This document shows, piece after piece, positions 41,853 to 49,667 of a stretch of DNA of 64,000 nt. Origin of the DNA: Azotimanducus sp965220185 (GTDB taxonomy: Bacteria > Pseudomonadota > Gammaproteobacteria > Pseudomonadales > Azotimanducaceae). Position 1 is the stretch's first letter, and each line of letters begins with the position of its first letter. Made by a program: the position numbers and the translations under genes. The notes under the pieces are model-generated. The model did no database searches. It worked only from the letters and a program-made list of their open reading frames with translations, and was not told the DNA's origin. The stretch is from positions 2,046,001-2,110,000 of the forward strand of contig OZ244807.1 of NCBI GenBank assembly GCA_965220185.1, given 5' to 3'.

Positions 41853-42869
41853 ATGATCAGGCGACGCGACAGCGAGGATTTCGGCATGCCGTTTCTGGCC
41901 ATGATCTGCTGTGCATTCGGCGGACTCATCCTGCTGCTCATGGTCACGGAGACGGCCGATCCCGAAATGCTCACTCAATCCACCAAGCCCGTTGAAGACC
42001 TCGAGGCGCGTGTCGCGGAGATGCGCAACGCCCTACTCGACTCGCGCGATGAGTCCGACCGAGCGAAGCTCACCTTGTCCGACAAGCAGGCCGAACTCGA
42101 CGAGGCTGCTAGGACAATCCAAACCTTGCGCGCACGCATGGCGCGAATCGAACAGGAAATCGAGCAGGCCGAAGAAAAAGAGCACTTGCTCAGCGAACGC
42201 GCGCGCGGCCTTTCGCGCGCGCGCCAGTCGCTCACCGAGCAAATGCTCGTGCTGCAAGCGACCGCAGGCATCAGCGGCGAGAACGCAATCGGCGGCATCA
42301 CCGCCGACAGCGAGTACATCATCTTTGTGATCGACACGTCGGGCAGCATGTTCAGCTACGCGTGGGAAGGCGTGCGACGCAAAGTCGGCGAAGTGCTCGC
42401 CATCTATCCGGAAGTCAAGGGCATTCAAGTGATGAATGACATGGGCGATTACATGTTTCGCAGTTTCGCCGGGGTCTGGATGCCGGATTCGCCGACTGTT
42501 CGCAGGCAGATTGTAGATCGCCTCGCCTCATGGAATCCGTTTTCAAACTCCAGTCCAGTGGAAGGCATTCAACGCGCGATCTCGGTTTTCTTCGACCCAA
42601 GCCTCGAGATTTCGATCTATGTGTTTGGCGACGACTTTCAGCAGAACAACACGATTCAGAGCGTTGTGGACGCCGTGGACAGAGCCAACCGAACTAGCGA
42701 GCAGACCGGGCGGCGCCGGGTGCGCATTCATGCTGTCGGATTTCCCGTTTTGCTCGAGCCCGATGCGCCGCCGCAGGCGCGCAGGAATGCATATCGCTTC
42801 GCCGCCCTCATGCGCGAGCTCACCCACCGCAATCTCGGCGCCTTCGTCGGCGCCGCTGAACTTCAGTAA
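41853..42869 (+). CDS. Second ExbD/MotB-like vWA-domain protein, membrane Asp replaced
   Basis: A 338-residue paralogue of the preceding protein: N-terminal helix MPFLAMICCAFGGLILLLMV, coiled coil about 45-125, then a vWA domain with MIDAS D161-x-S163-x-S165 (FVIDTSGSMF). At the position of the ion-carrying Asp it has Ala16 (P-F-L-A-M in place of F-L-D-V-M). The later MIDAS residues are less typical: VFGDD stands where TDG is usual. It probably forms a heterodimer with the Asp-bearing subunit. It follows 13 bases after the first vWA gene. Confidence 0.85.
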   Translation: MIRRRDSEDFGMPFLAMICCAFGGLILLLMVTETADPEMLTQSTKPVEDLEARVAEMRNALLDSRDESDRAKLTLSDKQAELDEAARTIQTLRARMARIEQEIEQAEEKEHLLSERARGLSRARQSLTEQMLVLQATAGISGENAIGGITADSEYIIFVIDTSGSMFSYAWEGVRRKVGEVLAIYPEVKGIQVMNDMGDYMFRSFAGVWMPDSPTVRRQIVDRLASWNPFSNSSPVEGIQRAISVFFDPSLEISIYVFGDDFQQNNTIQSVVDAVDRANRTSEQTGRRRVRIHAVGFPVLLEPDAPPQARRNAYRFAALMRELTHRNLGAFVGAAELQ

Positions 42870-42914
42870 AGCGAAAGACACCTGTCGGCGTGTGTCCTGT
42901 TTTTGCTTTTGTCG

Positions 42915-42964
42915 GTGTGTGTCCCTTTTCGGTAGACTGAGCGGCATGTGTTGGTGTGTGTCCC
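42915..42964 (+). repeat. Dispersed repeat, direct pair at a lipoprotein start
   Basis: GTGTGTGTCCC at 42915-42925 and 42954-42964, each followed by TTTTCGG or TTTTTCGG; a degenerate copy (CGTGTGTCCTG) is at 42890. The second copy lies within the first codons of the next gene. Confidence 0.88.
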
Positions 42965-43584
42965 TTTTTCGGGCGAGATGTGTGCTCGCGCTTTCGCTCG
43001 TGCTTGCCGGCTGTGGCGGGGCGCAGGTGCAGATGCAGGGCAGCTATCCCATGCCGCTGGTGCAGCGGATTCCCTTGCGCGCTGCGCTCCTGACCGATGC
43101 CGCGTTCCAGAACTACACGCACGAAGAATCCATTGAGGGCTACGGCGACTGGCGCATTAGCTTCGGGCAGGATCAGCAGCGCATGATGGAACAGACAGTG
43201 CGCGGACTCTTCGCGAGCGCATCGGAAATGAGCGGCATGGGCGAATCGGCTGTTGGCGCGGATATTGTCCTCAAGGCCAGTGTCGTGAGATCTGAGATCA
43301 GCATTCCACAACAAACGCAGACTGAGTTCTTTGAAGTGCGCATCGTCTATCGCATTGATCTCTTTGAACCCGAAGGGCGCGAAGTGCTCAACTGGACTTT
43401 CTCCGCCTATGGGCGCTCAGACACGCGCAATTTCCAGGTGCTTGGCGGCTCCGAATCAGGCTCAGCGCTTGCCGCCGCCACGCGAACGGCGCTGCGCGAT
43501 GCCTCGGCGCTGATTGCCCGCCAACTCCCATTGCAATCGGGCGTTCAAACATGGCTACAGCAACGCTCGCAGGAAAGCGGGTAA
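42946..43584 (+). CDS. Lipoprotein of unknown function
   Basis: A 212-residue lipoprotein. From the ATG at 42946 it starts MCWCVSLFRARCVLALSLVL and ends its signal at LAG^C. Part of this N-region (CVSLFR) is encoded by a dispersed repeat, so an alternative GTG start at 42958 is also possible. The mature part has an alternating hydrophobic pattern (ADIVLKASVVRSEISI, then FFEVRIVYRIDLFEP) that suggests a beta-sheet domain of about 170 residues. I do not recognise the family. It follows the second vWA gene after 76 bases and precedes another lipoprotein by 6 bases. Confidence 0.75.
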   Translation: MCWCVSLFRARCVLALSLVLAGCGGAQVQMQGSYPMPLVQRIPLRAALLTDAAFQNYTHEESIEGYGDWRISFGQDQQRMMEQTVRGLFASASEMSGMGESAVGADIVLKASVVRSEISIPQQTQTEFFEVRIVYRIDLFEPEGREVLNWTFSAYGRSDTRNFQVLGGSESGSALAAATRTALRDASALIARQLPLQSGVQTWLQQRSQESG

Positions 43585-43590
43585 TATCTG

Positions 43591-44265
43591 ATGCGAGCTT
43601 TTTTGAGCATCTCAATGCGCCTCCTGTTCTGTGCCCTGTCCTTGACAACCTTCCTCGGCGGCTGCGTCAATTCAAGCGTGCAAGTGCTGAGGGAAGGCAG
43701 CACTGGCATCGGCGGACAGGATGCAGTGGTGGTGCTCGGCAAGAATCTACAGACCATAGGCCACGAAACCGAAATCGATTACATCGACTGCGTTGGGCGG
43801 TCACTGCGCAACGCCAAAAGGCCGTTCCAAGTCATCTCTCAAGAGCAGTTCAAGGACAGCACCTTCCCGTGGTTCGAGCCACGCTTCGCTCCACGCGAGA
43901 TACGCGAGCTTAGCGCCCAGATCGACGAGCCACTCCTGAGAGAGCGGATGCAGGCTCTTGGCGTACGCTATATCGTCTGGATTGAAGGCACGACCGAAAA
44001 TACAGGCTCAAGCGGTGGCATGACCTGCGCATGGGCAGGCGCTGGCGGAGGATGCTTCGGATTCGTCAGCTGGGAGAAATCTTCAGAATACGAGGCATCG
44101 ATCTGGAACGTTCAGCAGAACGCCGCTGTCGGCAAGATCAGTTCACAAGCATCGGGCACGTCATTCATGCCCGCCATCATCGTGCCCGTGCCCATGATCG
44201 CGCGCGTGCAGGCGAACGCCTGCGGCAACATGGCCGATCAAATCGAAGAATTCCTCGCGGGCTGA
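43591..44265 (+). CDS. Lipoprotein of unknown function
   Basis: A 224-residue lipoprotein with signal SMRLLFCALSLTTFLGG^C. The mature part includes IDYIDCVGRSLRNAKRPFQV near residue 65, VRYIVWIEGTTENTG near 130 and a Gly/Cys-rich MTCAWAGAGGGCFGF segment, then EYEASIWNVQQNAAVGKIS. The last is reminiscent of small periplasmic domains that sense or bind partners, but I cannot assign a family. It is the last gene of the envelope block and ends 37 bases before the convergent hppA stop. Confidence 0.72.
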   Translation: MRAFLSISMRLLFCALSLTTFLGGCVNSSVQVLREGSTGIGGQDAVVVLGKNLQTIGHETEIDYIDCVGRSLRNAKRPFQVISQEQFKDSTFPWFEPRFAPREIRELSAQIDEPLLRERMQALGVRYIVWIEGTTENTGSSGGMTCAWAGAGGGCFGFVSWEKSSEYEASIWNVQQNAAVGKISSQASGTSFMPAIIVPVPMIARVQANACGNMADQIEEFLAG

Positions 44266-44274
44266 TCTGCTCCG

Positions 44275-44310
44275 CATCTACACCAACATCTACACCAACA
44301 TCTACACCAA
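44275..44310. repeat. 12-bp tandem repeat, three copies
   Basis: CATCTACACCAA repeated exactly at 44275-44286, 44287-44298 and 44299-44310. It fills the gap between two convergent genes and reaches the hppA stop codon. Confidence 0.9.
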
Positions 44311-46332
44311 TAAGGGCGCGATCACCAGCGACACAATCGCCATCACGTTAATAAGGATGTTCATGCTCGGCCCGGAAGTGTCCTTGAACGGGTCGCCCAC
44401 CGTGTCGCCGACCACGTTTGCCGCGTGCGCATCCGATCCCTTGCCACCAAGATTGCCTTTCTCGACAAACTTCTTGGCATTGTCCCAAGCGCCGCCTGCG
44501 TTTGCCATAGTCAAGGCGAGCAGCACGCAGCCAAGCAGGCCGCCTCCAAGCGCGCCACCCAATGCTTCCGGGCCAATGCCAAAACCAACAAGCGGCGGCA
44601 CGCCGACAGCGATGACACCCGGCAGGACCATCCGCTTGAGCGCCGCACGCGTCGCAATGTCAATACACCGCTCGGTGTCGGGCTTACCGGTGCCTTCAAG
44701 CAGGCCGGGAATTTCGCGAAACTGACGCCTAATTTCATTGACCATGTCCATCGCCGCATCACCGACCGAAGTCATGGTCAAGGACGCGATGAGGAAGGGT
44801 GTGATGCCGCCAATAAAAATACCGATAAGCACCTTCGGATCGCCGAGGTGCAAGGAAAATTCACCCTGCATTCCAACACTGATGGTCTCTACATACGCGG
44901 TGATGATGGCAAGCGCCGCCAAGGCCGCGGCGCCGATCGCAAAACCCTTGCCGAGCGCCGCCGTGGTGTTGCCAACTTCGTCGAGCGAATCCGTAATGCG
45001 GCGCGTGTCTTCGCCGAGACCGCCCATCTCAGCAATACCACCAGCGTTGTCTGCCACCGGGCCGTAGGCATCCACTGCCATGGTCATGCCGACTGTTGCG
45101 AGCAAGCCTACAGCCGCGATTCCGACACCATAGAGACCGGCGAGCTCGGTTGAAAACCAAATAATGGCGCAGATCGTGAGGAGCGGCACCACAACAGACT
45201 GCATGCCATTGGCGAAGCCAGCGATGATGACCGTTGCCGGGCCGGTCTGTCCAGACTCGGCAATCTTACGAATAGGACTCGCTGATGTGTAATACTCGGT
45301 GACGAGGCCAATCACCACGCCACCAACCGAGCCAAGCAGCACCGCCGTCCACACGTTGGCGCTCACGCCGCTCGCCGAAACCACGAACCACGCGACGCAC
45401 AGAAACACAACCGGCGTTGCGATCATTCCTATACGCAGCGCTTTGGCAGGGTTCGCCGATGAAAATGCGCGCACCACACCAATGCCGAGAATCGAGCACA
45501 GCAGTCCAGCCGATGCAAGCGCGAGTGGCAAGAACATGAGGCTCGCCTTGCCTGCGCTCTCGCCAAGGCCGGGCGCCACCACCTCGACCGCAGCAGCGCT
45601 CAAGGTCGCGGCGATGGCGATCGTCGCGATCATCGATCCGCAGTAGGACTCAAAAATATCCGAACCCATGCCAGCGACATCACCGACGTTGTCGCCCACG
45701 TTATCCGCGATCACGCCCGGATTGCGCGGGTCATCTTCGGGTATGCCAGCTTCGATCTTGCCCACAAGGTCAGCGCCAACATCGGCGCTTTTGGTGTAGA
45801 TGCCACCACCGACACGCGAGAACAGCGCCACCACCGACGCACCCATGCCGAATCCATGTATGTGCTCGGCAGTATGCGGGTCGCCGCCAAAGAAGAAGTA
45901 CACCGTGCCGAGACCAAGCAGCCCCAAGGCCGCGACAGCGAGGCCCATGATAGAGCCTCCGAAAAATGCCACAGACAAGGCTTCCGGCATGCCTTTGGTG
46001 TGCGCAGCGGTGGTCGTGCGCACATTGGCGCGCGTTGCGGTGTACATGCCGAGCCAGCCCGCGAGCGCAGAAGAGAGTGCGCCAGCAAAAAATGCCAGCG
46101 CCGTTTCGGTGCCGAGCGAGAACCACAGCCCGACAAGCAAGATGGCCGCGAAAATAGCGAGGTTCGAGTATTCGCGGCGCATGAACACCATGGCGCCTTG
46201 ATGAATGGTCTCGGCGATCTCCTTCAAGGCATCCTCGCCCTCCGGATAGCGCTTCACGATGAGGTAGATGACGCCAGCGGCCAACAGGCCTAGCAAGCCG
46301 ATGAACGGCGGAAGTAAAAGTTGTGTCTGCAT
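44302..46332 (-). CDS. hppA: Membrane-bound cation-translocating pyrophosphatase
   Basis: A 676-residue integral membrane pyrophosphatase that couples PPi hydrolysis to cation pumping. DVGADLVGKIEAGIPEDD near 200 and NPGVIADNVGDNVGDVAG near 220 form the PPi/Mg site, and DAYGPVADNAGGIAEM and VGDTVGDPFKDTSGPS carry further acidic motifs. GNTTAALGKGFAIG has Ala where potassium-independent enzymes have Lys, which marks the potassium-dependent subfamily. Whether it pumps protons or sodium cannot be settled by eye. It stands alone between the envelope block and the mutasome. Confidence 0.96.
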   Translation of the reverse strand: MQTQLLLPPFIGLLGLLAAGVIYLIVKRYPEGEDALKEIAETIHQGAMVFMRREYSNLAIFAAILLVGLWFSLGTETALAFFAGALSSALAGWLGMYTATRANVRTTTAAHTKGMPEALSVAFFGGSIMGLAVAALGLLGLGTVYFFFGGDPHTAEHIHGFGMGASVVALFSRVGGGIYTKSADVGADLVGKIEAGIPEDDPRNPGVIADNVGDNVGDVAGMGSDIFESYCGSMIATIAIAATLSAAAVEVVAPGLGESAGKASLMFLPLALASAGLLCSILGIGVVRAFSSANPAKALRIGMIATPVVFLCVAWFVVSASGVSANVWTAVLLGSVGGVVIGLVTEYYTSASPIRKIAESGQTGPATVIIAGFANGMQSVVVPLLTICAIIWFSTELAGLYGVGIAAVGLLATVGMTMAVDAYGPVADNAGGIAEMGGLGEDTRRITDSLDEVGNTTAALGKGFAIGAAALAALAIITAYVETISVGMQGEFSLHLGDPKVLIGIFIGGITPFLIASLTMTSVGDAAMDMVNEIRRQFREIPGLLEGTGKPDTERCIDIATRAALKRMVLPGVIAVGVPPLVGFGIGPEALGGALGGGLLGCVLLALTMANAGGAWDNAKKFVEKGNLGGKGSDAHAANVVGDTVGDPFKDTSGPSMNILINVMAIVSLVIAPLLV

Positions 46333-46475
46333 ACCGGTCCTGAGCCTTTGCGTTCTTGCGGGAATAAGCTGTTGAAATTAGGTTGTTGCGCTCGCCCGTG
46401 AGCACAGCCGTGCGCAAAACCGGCGCATCTTAGCATGGCATTTGGATGAAGGCGTTTGCCGTTTGCAGGCAAGCA

Positions 46476-49400
46476 CTAGTGAAAATCTCGCGAGCGAAAT
46501 AAACGCTTGGCGATATGGCGCGGATGACGGTCGCTCGCGGTGCTGCGATTGAAGGCTGCATGGTCTCCGGCGAGCCGATCAAGAACGCCTGAACAGTCTT
46601 CTATGCGCCCTGCCACCACATGGATCACCTTGCCCTCGATCTGCAAGTGCCCAGACACCCTAAGTAGCCTGCCGGTCATCACAGCAGCTCGGAAACGCTC
46701 GAAGACATGTTGCCAGACCACGATGTTCGCTGATCCCGTTTCATCTTCCAACGTGATGAAAATGACGCCTTTGGCTGTCGCCGGACGCTGACGGGTGATC
46801 ACAAGCCCAGCCACCGCGACAAAGTCTCCATCATGCCTCGCTGGCAAGTGCTCGGCGCGAACACACCCGGTCAATTGACCGCGCAGAACCGCCATCGGAT
46901 GGGCGCGCAAGCTCAAACCCGTCGCCGTGTAATCCATCGCAACGTCCTCGCCAAGACTCGCTGCCGGCAAAAATGGGACACACACCGATGCCGCCTCCGA
47001 AAAAGGGACACACACCGGCGCATCCAGCTCATCAAAAAGCGGCCCCATAGAGACTCGCGGGGCGAGCGCTTCCCACACCGCCTGACGACGGGCGAACCCA
47101 ACCGACTCGAAGGCCGATGCGTCAGCGAGCGCATTCACTGCGCCGTCACCGACTCCAGAGAGCCGCTTCAGATCCTGAACCGACACATAGCCGTTACCCC
47201 GCGCAGCAAGCAATGCGATGGCATCGCCTTCCCCGAGTCCTTTGACCATGCGCAGTCCAAGCCGGAGAGCATCATGTTCGCCAGCGCAAGGCTCGAGCGT
47301 GCAGTCCCATTCACTCGCATTGATATCGACCGAACGCACTTGCACCCCATGACGGCGCGCATCGGCAACAATCTGCGCCGGTGCATAGAAGCCCATAGGC
47401 TGACTATTCAGCAGCGCACACGCGAACACATCCGGATGGTGCCGCTTGAGCCAAGCCGATGCGTAGACCAGCAACGCAAAGCTTGCAGCGTGGCTTTCAG
47501 GAAAGCCATAATCACCAAAGCCTTCGATCTGCTTCCAGCAGCGCGCGGCGAAGTCGAGTTGGTAGCCGCGCTCGCACATGCCTGCGAGGAAGCGCGCTTC
47601 GAATTGATCAAGCGTACCAAGACGCCTGAATGCCGCCATTGAGCGACGTAGCTGGTCAGCTTCATGCGCTGAGAAACCCGCGCCTGTCATCGCAAGCTGC
47701 ATAGCCTGCTCCTGAAAGAGCGGTACGCCGAGCGTGCGTTCAAGCACACCTCGTAGTGCCTCGCTCGGATAGTCGACGGGTTCCTCACCATTGCGGCGGC
47801 GAAGATATGGATGCACCATGTCGCCCTGAATCGGGCCGGGCCGAACAATCGCGACCTCGATCACAAGGTCATAGAAGCAGCGCGGCTTCATCCGTGGCAA
47901 GAATGACATCTGCGCCCGGCTTTCAACTTGAAAGACGCCGACGCTGTCGGCGTCGCAGAGCATCTCGTAGACGCGCGCATCGTCCTGCGGCAGCGCCGCA
48001 ATCGACATTTCGCGCCCCTTGTGGCGCTGCAATAGATCAAAGCTTTTCCGCAAGCAGCTGAGCATGCCGAGGCCAAGCACATCGACCTTGAGAATGCCGA
48101 GGGCGTCAAGGTCGTTCTTGTCCCACTCGATGACCGTTCTGTCCGGCATGGCGGCGTTGCCGATCGGCGCGATCTCGTCAAGCCGGCCTTCACTCATGAC
48201 GAAGCCGCCGGGGTGCTGCGACAAATGGCGGGGAAAGCCAATCAGCTTCTCGACCAATTCAAGCGCACGCCCAAGCTTCGGTGAATCAGGATCGAGGCCG
48301 ATCTCGCGCACCATGTGATCGTTCGGCGCAGTCCCATGCGACCCCCAAACCCGCTCGGCGAGCCGCCCAAACGTATCGCCAGAAAACCCCAAAGCTTTGC
48401 CAACCTCACGCAGCGCGAGTCTTGATCGAAAGCTGATCACCGTCGCGGCCAGCGCGGCGCGATGCCGTCCATAGGTGTCATAGACGTGCTGGATGACCTC
48501 TTCGCGCCGTTCGTGCTCAAAATCGACATCGATATCCGGCGGCTCGTCACGCGCCTCCGACACAAATCGCTCGAACACCAGATCCGCCTCCGCCGGATTG
48601 ACTTCAGTGATGCCGAGCGCGTAGCACACCGATGAATTGGCCGCCGAGCCGCGGCCTTGGCAGAGAATATCCCGGGACCGCGCGAATTGAACGAGATCGT
48701 ACACGGTGAGGAAATACGGCGCGACACCAAGCTTCTCGATGATGTTGAGTTCCTTTGCGACCTGGGCGCGCACGCGCTCCGGCGGAGCGTTAGGGAATCG
48801 CCGCCGCAAGCCCTGTTCGGTCGCTCCGCGCAGTCGCTCGATGGCGGATTCGTCACGACTTCTCGTCTCGCTTGGATAATCAAAGCGCAGTTGATCGAGC
48901 GAGAACTGCACACGTTCAGCCACCTCGCCACTCGCGTGGACGGCATCCGCATAGCCTGCAAAAAGCCGCCGCATGTCCGATTCCCGCTTCAAGCACCGCT
49001 CGGCATTCTTGAGCGCGCGCGTGCCCATGCGATCAACCGATATCTTCTCGCGCAAGCACGCAAGCACATCGGCAAGGGGCGCACGGCCCGCTTCATGCAT
49101 GAGCACATCGTTGCAGGCGAGCAGCCTCACGTGGGCGCGGCGAGCGATGCGATCACACTGTTCGATGTGATGCGTATCGTCGCCAAGCAGGAGATTGCGA
49201 GCGAAGAGATAAACTTGATCTGGGAAGGCTTCGCGAAACATTGAGAGCTTTGCGGAGAGGTTCGCTGCGGCTTCAGCGCCGAGGGCATCAGGCGGGCCGA
49301 ACAACAAGAGATGTCCTTCAGCAGCGGACAGCAAATCGTCCGCAACGAGTTGACACTCGCCTTTTGGCGCAGCGAGCTTGCCTTTGGTAAGGAGGCGGCA

Positions 49401-49661
49401 TAGTCGCCCGTAGGCGGCGCGATCTATTGGATACACGAGGCATGTCAGCCCGTCTTCAAGCGTCAAGCGACTGCCGACAACAAGCTTGATGCCGTGCTCG
49501 CGAGCGCTCAAGTGAGCACGCACGACGCCAGCGAGCGAGTGCGAATCGGCAATGCCTATGGCCGCATGGCCGAGCGCGGCCGCCTGCGTGACGAGCTCTT
49601 CAGGATGCGATGCGCCCTGTAGAAAAGAAAAATTGCTTCGTGCGGCGAGTTCGACGTACAT
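46476..49661 (-). CDS. dnaE2: Error-prone DNA polymerase DnaE2 (ImuC)
   Basis: A 1061-residue C-family polymerase alpha subunit of the DnaE2 type, the catalytic polymerase of the ImuA-ImuB-DnaE2 translesion mutasome. It has the N-terminal PHP domain (YVELAARSNFSFLQGASHP), palm segments (PPDIDVDFEHERREEVIQ with the metal-binding Asp pair), HLSQHPGGFVMSEG, and the C-terminal helix-hairpin-helix and OB domains. Near residues 882-897 the text VCVPFSEAASVCVPF is encoded by two copies of the dispersed repeat in a variable linker before the OB fold. imuB ends 6 bases upstream. Confidence 0.96.
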   Translation of the reverse strand: MYVELAARSNFSFLQGASHPEELVTQAAALGHAAIGIADSHSLAGVVRAHLSAREHGIKLVVGSRLTLEDGLTCLVYPIDRAAYGRLCRLLTKGKLAAPKGECQLVADDLLSAAEGHLLLFGPPDALGAEAAANLSAKLSMFREAFPDQVYLFARNLLLGDDTHHIEQCDRIARRAHVRLLACNDVLMHEAGRAPLADVLACLREKISVDRMGTRALKNAERCLKRESDMRRLFAGYADAVHASGEVAERVQFSLDQLRFDYPSETRSRDESAIERLRGATEQGLRRRFPNAPPERVRAQVAKELNIIEKLGVAPYFLTVYDLVQFARSRDILCQGRGSAANSSVCYALGITEVNPAEADLVFERFVSEARDEPPDIDVDFEHERREEVIQHVYDTYGRHRAALAATVISFRSRLALREVGKALGFSGDTFGRLAERVWGSHGTAPNDHMVREIGLDPDSPKLGRALELVEKLIGFPRHLSQHPGGFVMSEGRLDEIAPIGNAAMPDRTVIEWDKNDLDALGILKVDVLGLGMLSCLRKSFDLLQRHKGREMSIAALPQDDARVYEMLCDADSVGVFQVESRAQMSFLPRMKPRCFYDLVIEVAIVRPGPIQGDMVHPYLRRRNGEEPVDYPSEALRGVLERTLGVPLFQEQAMQLAMTGAGFSAHEADQLRRSMAAFRRLGTLDQFEARFLAGMCERGYQLDFAARCWKQIEGFGDYGFPESHAASFALLVYASAWLKRHHPDVFACALLNSQPMGFYAPAQIVADARRHGVQVRSVDINASEWDCTLEPCAGEHDALRLGLRMVKGLGEGDAIALLAARGNGYVSVQDLKRLSGVGDGAVNALADASAFESVGFARRQAVWEALAPRVSMGPLFDELDAPVCVPFSEAASVCVPFLPAASLGEDVAMDYTATGLSLRAHPMAVLRGQLTGCVRAEHLPARHDGDFVAVAGLVITRQRPATAKGVIFITLEDETGSANIVVWQHVFERFRAAVMTGRLLRVSGHLQIEGKVIHVVAGRIEDCSGVLDRLAGDHAAFNRSTASDRHPRHIAKRLFRSRDFH
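46975..47015 (-). repeat. Dispersed repeat, direct pair inside dnaE2
   Basis: GGGACACACAC at 46975-46985 and 47005-47015 on the plus strand, reading GTGTGTGTCCC (VCVPF) twice on the dnaE2 strand, 30 bases apart. Confidence 0.9.
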
Positions 49662-49667
49662 GCGCGC

